Origin: Bog-950 sp046329515
Lineage (GTDB): Bacteria; Bacteroidota; Bacteroidia; Chitinophagales; LD1
DNA length: 64,000 nucleotides
Direction: 5' to 3'
Assembly (NCBI GenBank): GCA_046329515.1
Contig: JAXLUM010000002.1
Location: 868,001 to 932,000 of the forward strand
Every line of letters begins with the position of its first letter. Position 1 is the stretch's first letter. The notes beneath the pieces are model-generated. The model was not told the DNA's origin and ran no database searches. It was given only the letters and a program-made list of their open reading frames with translations. Shown here in pieces: positions 25,882 to 35,720 of the stretch. A program made the translations under genes and the position numbers.

Positions 25882-28824
25882 TTAGCGAATCAATGTTGCG
25901 CTGCCTTTTTCAGTAGCGTGTACACCGTTTACGTATGTTACGTTAAAGCTCCAGATGTAAGTGCCAATTGGTTGCGCCTTACCACGGAAAATACCATCCC
26001 AACCGTCGCCGGGCAGCATGTTTTCGTTTTCGTAAACCAATTCGCCCCAACGGTTGTAAACGCGCATTTCTAATTTCTGCACGTTGCGCATAATAGCTAC
26101 AAGGCGGTCGTTCACATTGTCACCATTTGGTGAGAAGGCTGTTGGAATTAATACAACAAACTTATCAGGGCTACAGCTTTCAGGGTCAACAATAGGGTCG
26201 TCAAGGAAAGTCTGGCCACTGGCCTGGCAACCGTTAGCATCAGTAACCGTTACAGCATAAAAGCCGCGCTTCAGTTTTTCTACAAATGCCGCTGTATCGG
26301 TAGAAGAAGTGCTCCACGTATAGGTTAACGGGGCTACGCCGCCGTTAGTGCTTGCCGTAACTGCGCCTGATGAATCGCCCTGGCAGCCGGGGTTAATACC
26401 AATTACCGTTACAGTAAATGGCTCAGGAGCATTTACGCCCGTAGTTTCAGTAGCCGTACAGTTGTTAGCATCAGTTACTGTTACTGTAAATGAGCCTGAT
26501 GTAACCTGCGGATTTTGTTGAGCCGAAGTAAACCCGTTAGGGCCGCTCCAGCTATAGCCGTAAGGACCAACACCACCGGTAACAGTAGTATTGATTGAGC
26601 CATTACCCGAATCGGCGCACAATGGTTCAAAAGGAACAAGGTTAACATCTAATTCAGCCGGTGAGCTGATAGTGCCGGTCATAATAGTATCACAACCATT
26701 AACATCTTCAATAACTACGCTGAAAGGACCTGCATCTAAACCGGTTACACTGTTGGTAGTGCTAAAGTTGCTCCAGAAGTAAGTGTATGGTGATGTTTCG
26801 CCGTTTACGGTTACTGAGGCTGTGCCATCGGTAGCGCCGTAACAAAGTAAGTTAGTTGTGTTTATGGCAATGTTGTAAGGCTGAGGCTCAGTTAAAGTAG
26901 CCGTGTTAGTTACAGTGCAACCGTTGGCATCCGTTACAGTTACGGTATGCGTTGCCGCAGTAACATTGTTCAGGTTTTGTGTAGTGGCATTAGTTGGCGC
27001 ACTCCACAGATAGCTGTATGGCTGAACACCGCCATTAACCGTAATATTTACGATACCATCGCTGCTTGCGTTGCAACGTGGGTTAAAGGTGTACGATACT
27101 GAAGAAGTTAATAATGGCGGCTCGGTTACAGTATAGCTATTGCCTGCAGTGCAACCAATATTATCAGTTACGGTAATGGTATAAGAGCCGGGGCCCAGGT
27201 TAGGGTTGTCCTCGGTGTTAACACTGTTGCTCCAGGCAAAAGTATATGGCGTTTGTCCGCCTGTTGAGGTTAAATAAACACCGCCGTTAGCAGCGCCAAA
27301 GCACTGAACATTGTTCAAACTATCAAGGTTAATTACGATAGTTGTGGTGTTCGGCACAGTAGTATTTGCGGTAACGGTGCAGCTGTTGAAGTCGCTAACT
27401 GTTACAATGTAATTTCCTGCACACAGGTAAGTAGCATTCTGAAGCTGCTGTGGAGGTAATGAGTTCCATGCATAAGTGTAAGGAGGAGTGCCGCCTTGTG
27501 CGGTTACAGTGGCAGAACCATCGCAAGCGCCGCCGCAGGTTACCGGTGTACCGGTAGCTGAAGCAGTAAGCTGTGTAGGAACATTTATTACAACTGAAGC
27601 CGTAGCCTGGCAGCCTTTAAAGTCGGTTACAGTTACGCTGTAAGTGCCACCGGCTAGTCCTGATGCAGAGTTAACGTTGCCTATTGATGACGGGTTCCAG
27701 CTATACGTGTAAGGAGGTAAACCACCCTGAACGTTAACTGTAATTTGGCCGTTGCTGCCACCAAAGCAGCTAACATCCTGCTTAACCATTGTAGCACTGA
27801 AAACGAAATTCGGGTTGTCCGTAACGGTCAGCGTAAATGTTCCCTGGTCAGCAGCGGTTTTGCCGTCAACCACTAAATAGTAATCGCCTGCCTGGCAAAT
27901 AGAGTAGGCAAGGTTTGATTGTGTTCCGCAACCATCATCATTGGCAGTGTCAGCTGTTGTTGCACCGCATGAGCTATACAGATAAAGGTAGCTGTCAAAC
28001 TGGGCGCCATTAACACCGCAAAGTGAGGCGGTAATACCAATGGGGCCGTTAGCATGGAATTTGTACCAAACGTCATTGCCCGGGCTTGCAGCATGGCTGT
28101 TTGAATAACAGATGTTGCTGTTGAAGTTGGTTAATGTGCCGCCTGTAGTTATGGTGCCTAAGTCAATAGGCGCTGCACATGAAGTGCCCAGCGTATAACG
28201 CCAGTAGGTTTCCATAATAGGCTTCCAGTCAGTACCGCAGTTTCCTTGTACAGCAGCATGTGTATACCACTCACAAGGGTTACCTATACGGTAAGGCTCC
28301 TGTGTTTTAAACGGGTTACCGTTACACACCTTGTCATCCGCTTCTGTAACGCCTACGCAGGTACCAAAAATTACTACACCGCAACATTGGTTGCCATCAA
28401 TCTGGCATTGACTTCCGTTGGCGCAAAATCCTAACAATCCGTCAGCAGGGTTGTCGTCTTCCCATGCCTCAACGCGTATATCGTAGTACTGTGGCACAGT
28501 AGCCGTAGGGTAGGTATAGTTAAAAAGCAAATCATTAACGGGGATAACAACCGGCGGGTCAATAGAATTGGTATGGCAGGTGCCACCTAACCAACCCTGG
28601 CCATCAAGGTCAGCATTGTCGCGAACCCACACCTTAAAGTTAGGCTCGTCAGGCGAGAAACCCACGCCAAACGCTCCTTGGTCAGTAGGGCCAAAACCAA
28701 CATCCATATCCTTTAAGCGGATTTGGAGCTGAATAGGGCCATCAGTAAAGGTTTGCGAAAAAGCCTGCCCGGCGCAAAGAATCAACGTTAATACAACAAC
28801 CAGTCTGTTGTAAGTATGTTTCAT
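25882..28824 (-). CDS. Large secreted SprB-repeat protein with T9SS type B (gliding motility-associated) sorting domain
   Basis: A 980-residue surface protein. Signal peptide residues 1-23. The N-terminal 210 residues are Cys-rich (CQIDGNQCCGVVIFGTC), a region I do not recognise. A PPC-like beta domain follows (DVWYKFHANGP, YYLVVDGKTAADQGTFTL). Seven SprB-type repeats of about 70-80 residues come next, each with a Cys, GG-PYxYxW and TVTDxxGC. The C-terminus is CHU_C/type B: IPTAFSPNGDNVNDRL, VYNRWGELVYE and GTYIWSFNVTY. SprB-like proteins act as adhesins in gliding or attachment. It has its own terminator. Confidence 0.92.
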   Translation of the reverse strand: MKHTYNRLVVVLTLILCAGQAFSQTFTDGPIQLQIRLKDMDVGFGPTDQGAFGVGFSPDEPNFKVWVRDNADLDGQGWLGGTCHTNSIDPPVVIPVNDLLFNYTYPTATVPQYYDIRVEAWEDDNPADGLLGFCANGSQCQIDGNQCCGVVIFGTCVGVTEADDKVCNGNPFKTQEPYRIGNPCEWYTHAAVQGNCGTDWKPIMETYWRYTLGTSCAAPIDLGTITTGGTLTNFNSNICYSNSHAASPGNDVWYKFHANGPIGITASLCGVNGAQFDSYLYLYSSCGATTADTANDDGCGTQSNLAYSICQAGDYYLVVDGKTAADQGTFTLTVTDNPNFVFSATMVKQDVSCFGGSNGQITVNVQGGLPPYTYSWNPSSIGNVNSASGLAGGTYSVTVTDFKGCQATASVVINVPTQLTASATGTPVTCGGACDGSATVTAQGGTPPYTYAWNSLPPQQLQNATYLCAGNYIVTVSDFNSCTVTANTTVPNTTTIVINLDSLNNVQCFGAANGGVYLTSTGGQTPYTFAWSNSVNTEDNPNLGPGSYTITVTDNIGCTAGNSYTVTEPPLLTSSVSYTFNPRCNASSDGIVNITVNGGVQPYSYLWSAPTNATTQNLNNVTAATHTVTVTDANGCTVTNTATLTEPQPYNIAINTTNLLCYGATDGTASVTVNGETSPYTYFWSNFSTTNSVTGLDAGPFSVVIEDVNGCDTIMTGTISSPAELDVNLVPFEPLCADSGNGSINTTVTGGVGPYGYSWSGPNGFTSAQQNPQVTSGSFTVTVTDANNCTATETTGVNAPEPFTVTVIGINPGCQGDSSGAVTASTNGGVAPLTYTWSTSSTDTAAFVEKLKRGFYAVTVTDANGCQASGQTFLDDPIVDPESCSPDKFVVLIPTAFSPNGDNVNDRLVAIMRNVQKLEMRVYNRWGELVYENENMLPGDGWDGIFRGKAQPIGTYIWSFNVTYVNGVHATEKGSATLIR

Positions 28825-29002
28825 GTATACAGAAATTTTGGGTTTGTAAATATAGGTTTTTCCGCCACTTAATAGCAGACGAAGAATTGTTTCTTAAAGT
28901 TGTTTTTAGTGCTGCTAATGGTTTTAATTTTTGAAAACTATTCCCTAACATTATACCTTACTTGTGTTCAGCAAAAATTAATAGCTAAACCTTAACCACC
29001 TC

Positions 29003-32000
29003 ATGAAAAAATTTTACTCGCTGTTACTGGCTTGTTGCGCTTATTTTTTATCGCAAGGGCAAATAGTACCCAACGGACAGTTGGATAATGTACAAGAGTT
29101 TGCTACAAAAATGACAGTGCCTTTTGTAATGCCCGATGGTGTTAAATTGTTCACTGATGTTTACCTGCCGCGTGTGCGCGACTCGCTGAGAGTTTCATTA
29201 GGTACGCTGGACCTGGGCTTTACACAAATTCAAACTGATACCCTGACCTTTATTCCACTCGGTGCGCAGATAATTTTTTATGACAGTATTAACGGTCAAC
29301 CGAACCCGGACCCATACCAGTTGCCTACAATTTTTACCCGTACCCCTTACGACAAAGGAGACTTTGATGAGCTTGGTGGTGTGTTGCCGATTTTAGGTTA
29401 TAACTATATGCTGCAGGACATGCGCGGCCGCTATTCTTCTGAAGGCGTTTACTTCCCTATGTATTCTGATAGCTGGAACAAAAACGCTTACCACCCCGGT
29501 ATTGGCCACGTGTTAGATTACCTGCCTTCAACTGACCCTAAACATTCTAACAGGCATGAAGACGGTTACAACTCGGTTAAAATAATTCAGGATTTAACCA
29601 TTCCCGGTTTATTTGATAGTCTACCACATACCAATGAGCGTGTATGTAATGGTACTATCGGCATGTTTGGTGCATCGGCCCTTGGTAACACGCAGTTGCA
29701 ATTAGCCCTGGCGCACCGCGTGCCTGACTCACTTCCTAAATTAAAATCATTAATGCCGGTTGTTGCTACTACTGAGCACTACATCTCTACCGGTTACAAC
29801 AACGGCGTTTTCCGCGATAGAATTGTTACCGGTTGGTTAAAGGGTCAAATTTTCAGTGGCACTGATGACGACCTTATTCCGGTTGATTTGGATAAGCAAA
29901 ACTCTATCCACTCCAGCTACGATTACGACTTACCAAAAACAATTACCCTGAACGGTAAAACACGCGACTATCAACAAAACAAGTTTGAAGCCGCAAACCT
30001 TTCAATAGATCACTTCACAGCTATACGTTACTACCGTATGGATGGCACTTACAGCGAAGCCGGATTTTATCCAAGCTCAGTTGGCCGCCCCGACATGGAT
30101 GGTAGCGTAGCGCCGGTTAACCAATATGGTGAAGCCACCGACCCTGTAACTCAAATGCCTTTGCCCGATTTGAATTACAGCCGCTATACCAACTGCGATT
30201 TGCCTGTGTTACACATAACAGGCTGGTGGGATATTTTTACTGAAGGACAAATTAATAACCTGAACTATACGCAGAAAGCAATTCCGGGAAGCCGTAATTA
30301 CCAAATGCAGAAAATGGTTATAGGCCCATGGGCGCACCAAACTATTGCTTCACGCGAAAGTGGCGACCGTATTTATCCTAAAAACGTAACCGACCTTACC
30401 AAGTTTGACCTTTCGGAATTTGACATCAACAATGTGCCTATTGCCGATATCGTAAAGTCTGATTTGGTAACATGGTTCCGCTATACGCTTAACCGCGATT
30501 CAAACAATTATGTAGGCGAACCTAAGTTTATCATTCGCGAAAGCCACATCTGGCAGCGTTTAGGCGATGGTGGTGTGCTTGGAAACATTGATGTGCGCGT
30601 GCCTTCAAAAGATTTCATTGTGTCGTTTGTTGACATGATAAATTTTCTTGGCGGTAAAGCCGGTTTACCCGGTTTAAAGATTGAGGTAAACAATGCTATT
30701 GTAGGTAACCTTGAAACTACAGTTGATGTGCCAAACCTTGGCGCTGTATTGCCTCAGTTCGGTGGTCCGCCATTAGACAACATACCGGTACCTGACTTTA
30801 AAAATGATGTGCCTACTTACCGTTTCTATGTTCCGGGTCCTGATTCCGCTGCTGATGCTGCTGCAGGTTTTCCTGATAACTATAAAGTAGGTAACTTCTG
30901 GTTCTCGTCTTCTAAGTTTCCGCCGGATGAGCACATTCAGTGGCAGAAGATGTTTTTACACCAGGATGGCGCAGCCAACTTCACCGCACCTACACAGGAT
31001 GAAGGCTTCAAAATGTATGTAAGCGATCCGGATGATCCTATTCTTACTGTTGGCGGCAGCAATATGATTGTGCGCTCACCTGATGGTACCCGTAATTCAC
31101 AAAGCCAAATGGAACTTACTGACCCTACCAATGCGCCATTTACAATGGACAGAGAGGGTGTAGTTCAGTTTAACACCGAGCCTTTTGTTGATTCATTCAC
31201 AATAGTGGGTATGCCGGTTTGTACTGTTTATGCTAAAACAAACCCCGGTGGTGTAACAAGCGGACCAACTGATTGCGATTGGGACGTGCGCATTTGCGAC
31301 GTATGGCCTGACGGACGTGTTTATTTTGTGCAGGAAGGTATTGTAAATGCCCGTGGCCGCGATTGGGCACGCGCACTGGTAGATAGCATGGGTTATGCAG
31401 GCTCGGCCACATATGTTAACGGTGTTGAAGACCCCGGCGACCGCTTTATACCTTACACCAATATTGAAATTGGACAGGAGTACGAGTATGTATTTAAGAT
31501 GATGCCTATTGGCTATACGTTTGCCCCGGGCCATAAAATAAGGGTGTTAATCAACTCTTCTAACTATACCCGTTACCAGGCTAACCCGCAACTTCCTTTA
31601 AATGATGGTGAGTTCTTCCGCCGTAAACCGGGCGATGGTCAAAGCTATATTTTCCAGGGCCAGGAAATGTTTCCTCGCGTAGCGGTACAGCGTGTGCACT
31701 TTGCACCTAACGCTCCAACAAGCATAAACTTCCCGGTTTGGAACCAGGACTACCACTACAATGCGGTAATACCTGTTACTAACCCAACATTTGACGCTAC
31801 CGTATTCCCTAACCCTGCTTCTCAAAAAGTTCAGATTTTAGTGAACATGCCGGGCGAACACGAAGTAGTAATTACTGACATAACGGGCCGCACAGTAACT
31901 ACCGGCCGTTTTGACGACAACATTGTTTATGACCTGAGCGGCTTTGGTAAAGGCCTGTATTTCGCCACTATTACCGATGTTAAAAACCCTAATGCAAAGG

Positions 32001-32026
32001 TTACCCGTAAGTTTATCGTGCAATAA
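29003..32026 (+). CDS. Secreted CocE/NonD-family hydrolase with T9SS type A sorting domain
   Basis: A 1007-residue protein with signal peptide residues 1-19. Alpha/beta-hydrolase features of X-Pro dipeptidyl-peptidase/CocE: KLFTDVYLPRVRDS, FTRTPYDKGD, QDMRGRYSSEG, nucleophile Ser in GMFGASALGN, Asp in HITGWWDIFTEGQ and His in VIGPWAHQT. The C-terminal beta domain (SSNYTRYQANP) is followed by a type A sorting domain (VFPNPASQKVQI to KFIVQ). It is longer than the usual 550-650 residues, mainly through an insertion between the Ser and Asp regions and extra length in residues about 480-650. Likely a surface acyl- or peptidyl-hydrolase. Confidence 0.9.
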   Translation: MKKFYSLLLACCAYFLSQGQIVPNGQLDNVQEFATKMTVPFVMPDGVKLFTDVYLPRVRDSLRVSLGTLDLGFTQIQTDTLTFIPLGAQIIFYDSINGQPNPDPYQLPTIFTRTPYDKGDFDELGGVLPILGYNYMLQDMRGRYSSEGVYFPMYSDSWNKNAYHPGIGHVLDYLPSTDPKHSNRHEDGYNSVKIIQDLTIPGLFDSLPHTNERVCNGTIGMFGASALGNTQLQLALAHRVPDSLPKLKSLMPVVATTEHYISTGYNNGVFRDRIVTGWLKGQIFSGTDDDLIPVDLDKQNSIHSSYDYDLPKTITLNGKTRDYQQNKFEAANLSIDHFTAIRYYRMDGTYSEAGFYPSSVGRPDMDGSVAPVNQYGEATDPVTQMPLPDLNYSRYTNCDLPVLHITGWWDIFTEGQINNLNYTQKAIPGSRNYQMQKMVIGPWAHQTIASRESGDRIYPKNVTDLTKFDLSEFDINNVPIADIVKSDLVTWFRYTLNRDSNNYVGEPKFIIRESHIWQRLGDGGVLGNIDVRVPSKDFIVSFVDMINFLGGKAGLPGLKIEVNNAIVGNLETTVDVPNLGAVLPQFGGPPLDNIPVPDFKNDVPTYRFYVPGPDSAADAAAGFPDNYKVGNFWFSSSKFPPDEHIQWQKMFLHQDGAANFTAPTQDEGFKMYVSDPDDPILTVGGSNMIVRSPDGTRNSQSQMELTDPTNAPFTMDREGVVQFNTEPFVDSFTIVGMPVCTVYAKTNPGGVTSGPTDCDWDVRICDVWPDGRVYFVQEGIVNARGRDWARALVDSMGYAGSATYVNGVEDPGDRFIPYTNIEIGQEYEYVFKMMPIGYTFAPGHKIRVLINSSNYTRYQANPQLPLNDGEFFRRKPGDGQSYIFQGQEMFPRVAVQRVHFAPNAPTSINFPVWNQDYHYNAVIPVTNPTFDATVFPNPASQKVQILVNMPGEHEVVITDITGRTVTTGRFDDNIVYDLSGFGKGLYFATITDVKNPNAKVTRKFIVQ

Positions 32027-32050
32027 CATATAGTCAAGGTATATATAGAG

Positions 32051-32075
32051 AAGCCTCCGTTAAGGAGGCTTTTCT
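32051..32075 (+). terminator. Intrinsic terminator after the CocE-like gene
   Basis: AAGCCTCC (32051-32058), loop GTTAA, GGAGGCTT (32064-32071), then TTCTG. A perfect eight-base stem with a short T tract, 24 bases after the stop codon and before adk. Confidence 0.9.
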
Positions 32076-32103
32076 GTTTATATTCGCGCTTAAATTGAAT
32101 GCA

Positions 32104-32691
32104 ATGTTAAACATCGTATTGTTTGGCCCTCCCGGCAGTGGTAAAGGAACGCAGGCTGCAAAGCTGGTGGAAAAGTATAAGCTGGTTCACCTTTCTACAG
32201 GCGATATTTTCAGGGCTAACATTAAAGGCGGAACAGAGCTTGGCACACTTGCCAAAAGCTATATTGATAAAGGCATGCTGGTGCCTGATGAGGTTACCAT
32301 TGGTATGCTGGAGAGTGAGGCAGATAAGCACCCCGAGGCAGGCGGTTTTATATTTGACGGTTTCCCTAGAACAATACAACAGGCGGAGGCATTGGACAAG
32401 TATCTTACCGGCCGCAATACCTCTATAACCATGATGCTTTCATTAGAGGTGAACGAAGAGGAATTGCGCAAGCGCCTTTTATTGCGCGGTAAAGATTCAG
32501 GCCGTGCTGATGACCAGGACCCTGCAGTAATACAAAACCGAATAGATGTGTACCACCGCGATACAGCGCCGGCGAAAGAATACTATACCGGGCAGGGCAA
32601 GTACCAGGGCATTAACGGGGTAGGAGCTATAGAAGACATTTTTCAATCGCTTTGTGCGGCTATAGATAAAACAACTAAAGCGGTAGGCTAA
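32104..32691 (+). CDS. adk: Adenylate kinase (short, LID-less form)
   Basis: A 195-residue enzyme catalysing ATP + AMP to 2 ADP. P-loop GPPGSGKGTQ is near the N-terminus; LSTGDIFRANI and FDGFPRTIQQAEAL are the AMP-site motifs; LLLRGKDSGRADDQDP shows the short LID loop without the zinc Cys motif, the usual form in Bacteroidota. ATG at 32104 is chosen over TTG at 32095. TATATTCG about 20 bases upstream may be a -7 element. It heads a rightward run with obgE 35 bases later. Confidence 0.95.
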   Translation: MLNIVLFGPPGSGKGTQAAKLVEKYKLVHLSTGDIFRANIKGGTELGTLAKSYIDKGMLVPDEVTIGMLESEADKHPEAGGFIFDGFPRTIQQAEALDKYLTGRNTSITMMLSLEVNEEELRKRLLLRGKDSGRADDQDPAVIQNRIDVYHRDTAPAKEYYTGQGKYQGINGVGAIEDIFQSLCAAIDKTTKAVG

Positions 32692-32726
32692 CAGCTGTTA
32701 GTTTATTGCTTGATTAGGAGATAACA

Positions 32727-33749
32727 ATGGCAGCGCAGAATTTTATTGATTACGTAAAGATTTTTGTAAAAAGCGGCAAGGGCGGTGCAGGTGCCTCCAG
32801 CTTCCGCAGGGAAAAGTATATACCTAAGGGCGGACCGGATGGTGGAGATGGCGGCCGCGGTGGCCACATTATTCTGCGCGGCAACTCACAATTATGGACC
32901 CTCTTGCACCTTAAATATCAAAAGCATATTTCAGCTGAAGACGGTGCTAAAGGGCAGGGTGCCCTTTGTGCAGGTAAGGATGGTGAAGATGTAATTATTG
33001 AAGTGCCCCTTGGTACTGTAGCCCGCGATTTTGAAACAGGTGAGGTGGATGTAGAAATTACGGAAGACGGCCAGGAATATGTATGGATGGAGGGGGGGAA
33101 AGGCGGCCGTGGGAATAACCACTTTAAAACCTCAACTAACCAGGCGCCAACGTACGCGCAGCAGGGTATTCCTTCAAAAGAGGCCTGGAAAATTCTTGAA
33201 TTAAAATTGCTTGCAGATGTAGGTTTAGTTGGTTTTCCGAATGCCGGTAAAAGCACATTAATTTCTGCTTTAAGCAATGCCAAACCCGAAATAGCAGATT
33301 ATCCGTTTACTACTCTTGTTCCTAATTTGGGAATGGTAAACTATCGCGATAAACGTTCGTTTGTAATGGCCGATATACCGGGCATTATAGAAGGCGCATC
33401 GGAAGGAAAGGGTTTGGGCTTGCGTTTTCTGAGACATATTGAGCGCAATGCGGTGTTGTTGTTTATGGTGCCTATTGATGCGGAAGATATAATTGCACAA
33501 TACCGCATATTACTAAGTGAGTTGGAAAAATTTAATCCGGAACTGGTAACTAAGGATGCTTTGCTGGCTATAAGCAAATGCGATTTGGTGGATGAGGAAT
33601 TGCGCAAGATGATTGAGAAGGACTTGAAGCAAAAACTGAAAAAGGAAAAAATTGGTTTAAGTCCTCTGTTTATTTCCGCCGCCACAAACTTTAACCTGGA
33701 GAAACTGAAAGATGAAATAATGAAGGTGCTTGATAAATCCAAAGAATAG
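32727..33749 (+). CDS. obgE: GTPase ObgE/CgtA
   Basis: A 340-residue GTPase needed for 50S ribosome assembly and linked to stress and cell cycle. The N-terminal Gly-rich Obg fold covers residues 1-155 (SGKGGAGASSFRREKY, GGDGGRGGH, GGKGGRGNNHF). The G domain follows: G1 GFPNAGKST, G3 DIPGIIEGA, G4 SKCD and G5 SAAT. The C-terminal OCT domain is absent, as in other Bacteroidota. It lies between adk and an EamA transporter on the same strand. Confidence 0.96.
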   Translation: MAAQNFIDYVKIFVKSGKGGAGASSFRREKYIPKGGPDGGDGGRGGHIILRGNSQLWTLLHLKYQKHISAEDGAKGQGALCAGKDGEDVIIEVPLGTVARDFETGEVDVEITEDGQEYVWMEGGKGGRGNNHFKTSTNQAPTYAQQGIPSKEAWKILELKLLADVGLVGFPNAGKSTLISALSNAKPEIADYPFTTLVPNLGMVNYRDKRSFVMADIPGIIEGASEGKGLGLRFLRHIERNAVLLFMVPIDAEDIIAQYRILLSELEKFNPELVTKDALLAISKCDLVDEELRKMIEKDLKQKLKKEKIGLSPLFISAATNFNLEKLKDEIMKVLDKSKE

Positions 33750-33765
33750 TTAGCACCTGTTTTAA

Positions 33766-34677
33766 TTGCCTGCCTTGTCTAAAACGCATCATAACCCCGA
33801 AAACTGGGTTTTACTTACACTGCTTACCTTAATTTGGGGCAGCTCCTATATACTTATCAAAAAAGGCCTTATTGCCTTTGCACCGCTGGAACTGGCCAGT
33901 CTTCGCATTTCTATTTCCTGTTTGGTTTCTTTACCGTTTGCCATAAAGGCGCTGCGCACAATACCGCGCGATAAATACTTCACCATTCTGCAGGTTGGCT
34001 TTTTCGGAAGCGGAGCGCCGGCCATATTGTTTTCTATTGCCATGACAAAAAGCGATAGCGGCTTGAACGGCATTCTAAACTCTTTATCTCCTTTATGGAC
34101 TTTGGTGGTTGGCTACTACATTTTTAAAATAAACATAAGCGCACAAAAAGTGTGGGGTGTTATTATTGGTTTTATGGGCGCATTGGTTTTAGTGTTGGGC
34201 AAAAAAGGCGGAGGAATAAAGGTTGACACCTTATACAGCATATTGCCGGTAATAGCCACCTTTTGCTATGGTATGAGTTCTAACATAACAAAGCAAAAGC
34301 TGCAGGATCAAAACCCTGTTTATTCTACCAGCCTTGCCATGTTAATGATTGGTATACCTGCTTTAATTGGTCTTTCATTTTCAGGCGCGCCGCAAAAAAT
34401 TATGAGTGGTGAAGCCTGGGTTTCTTTAGCAAGCGTTGCTTTTCTAGCCGTTGTTGGAACACTGATAGCATGGATACTGTTTTACCGATTAGTACAACGC
34501 ACCGATGCTTTATTTGCGGCAAGCGTTACCTACCTTATACCCATAGTGGCTTTATACTGGGGCTACCGCGATGGTGAAGAACTTACCGCTATTCAGCTCG
34601 GTGGAATGCTGTTGATTTTATTAGGTGTTTACTTTACTACGGCTACTGTTGTTTGGTTTGGCCGCAAAACAAATTAA
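33766..34677 (+). CDS. EamA/DMT-family transporter
   Basis: A 303-residue inner-membrane protein with ten predicted helices in two EamA halves: LLTLIWGSSYILIKKGL near the start and SVAFLAVVGTLIAWILFYRLVQ in the second half. Drug/metabolite transporters of this group export amino acids or metabolites; the substrate is unknown. The start is TTG at 33766 (or TTG at 33775); no ATG suits the first helix. It ends five bases before selD and is probably cotranscribed. Confidence 0.88.
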   Translation: MPALSKTHHNPENWVLLTLLTLIWGSSYILIKKGLIAFAPLELASLRISISCLVSLPFAIKALRTIPRDKYFTILQVGFFGSGAPAILFSIAMTKSDSGLNGILNSLSPLWTLVVGYYIFKINISAQKVWGVIIGFMGALVLVLGKKGGGIKVDTLYSILPVIATFCYGMSSNITKQKLQDQNPVYSTSLAMLMIGIPALIGLSFSGAPQKIMSGEAWVSLASVAFLAVVGTLIAWILFYRLVQRTDALFAASVTYLIPIVALYWGYRDGEELTAIQLGGMLLILLGVYFTTATVVWFGRKTN

Positions 34678-34682
34678 TACAT

Positions 34683-35720
34683 ATGTCAGAAACCATCCGC
34701 TTAACGCAGTTCTCTCACGGTAGTGGTTGCGGCTGCAAAATAGCGCCTGCTGTGCTCGATGAAATTCTGAAAGATAGCGGCACTACTTTATTGCCCGACA
34801 GTAATCTGTTAGTGGGCAACGAAACGAAGGATGATGCAGCTGTTTATAATTTAGGTAATGGCACAGCATTAATAAGCACTGTAGATTTTTTTATGCCCAT
34901 TGTAGATGATGCTTTTGCATACGGGCAAATTGCAGCCGCTAATGCGTTAAGCGATGTATATGCCATGGGCGGTAAACCCTTTTTAGCCATTGCTGTTTTA
35001 GGTTGGCCCACAGAAAAAATTCCTGCAACTGTTGCGCGCGAAGTAATGCGCGGCGCAAAACAAAAATGCAGCGAAGCAGGTGTGACACTGGCTGGTGGGC
35101 ACACTATAGATTCACCTGAACCCTTTTTTGGTTTAGCAGTTAATGGTATGGTTTCGGTATCAGGATTAAAGAAAAACTCAACGGCAATAACTGGCGATTT
35201 ACTTTTTATAACTAAACCTATAGGCACAGGAATTATAAGCACGGCACTTAAGCGCTCCTTAATTACCGAAGAACAAGCACAGGACGCGGTACAATACATG
35301 AGCACCTTAAATTTGTTTGGGGCAGAGCTTGGCAAATATGATTATGTGCATGCCTTAACCGATGTAACAGGTTTTGGCTTATTAGGCCACCTGATTGAAA
35401 TGTGTGAAGGTGCAGGTGTTTCAGCGGAAATAGAATACGTTAAGGTGCCTTTAATGGGTAATGTAAAAGATTTGGCTGCCAAATTCGTTTATGCAGATAA
35501 CACAATGCGTAACTGGAAAAGCTATGAAGCAAAAGTTCAGGGCATAGGCAGCGAATCGCTGCTTACTTTATGCGACCCTCAAACAAGCGGAGGCCTGCTT
35601 ATAGCTGTAGCGAAGGATAAGCAGAATGAGTTTGCGCAATTGTGCGGGGCAAATGATGTAACGGCTGTTTGTATTGGTTCAATTACAGAAAAGAAAGAAA
35701 AAGCAATTACCATACTATGA
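34683..35720 (+). CDS. selD: Selenide, water dikinase (selenophosphate synthetase)
   Basis: A 345-residue enzyme making selenophosphate, the selenium donor for selenocysteine, 2-selenouridine tRNA and the Se-labelled molybdenum cofactor. The N-terminal Gly-rich loop has Cys16-Gly-Cys18-Lys19 (GSGCGCKIAP), so the active site uses Cys rather than Sec. Also visible are STVDFFMPIVDD, ANALSDVYAMGG, LAGGHTIDSPEPFFG and CDPQTSGGLL. ATG at 34683 is chosen; the longer frame overlaps the transporter. Its stop overlaps the next start (ATGA). No selA, selB, selC or mnmH is in the window. Confidence 0.95.
   Translation: MSETIRLTQFSHGSGCGCKIAPAVLDEILKDSGTTLLPDSNLLVGNETKDDAAVYNLGNGTALISTVDFFMPIVDDAFAYGQIAAANALSDVYAMGGKPFLAIAVLGWPTEKIPATVAREVMRGAKQKCSEAGVTLAGGHTIDSPEPFFGLAVNGMVSVSGLKKNSTAITGDLLFITKPIGTGIISTALKRSLITEEQAQDAVQYMSTLNLFGAELGKYDYVHALTDVTGFGLLGHLIEMCEGAGVSAEIEYVKVPLMGNVKDLAAKFVYADNTMRNWKSYEAKVQGIGSESLLTLCDPQTSGGLLIAVAKDKQNEFAQLCGANDVTAVCIGSITEKKEKAITIL

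Noticed and set aside
25882..28824. Periodic sequence that could suggest a repeat array
   Set aside because: The periodicity is protein-level SprB repeats; no short identical repeats with unique spacers, so not CRISPR.
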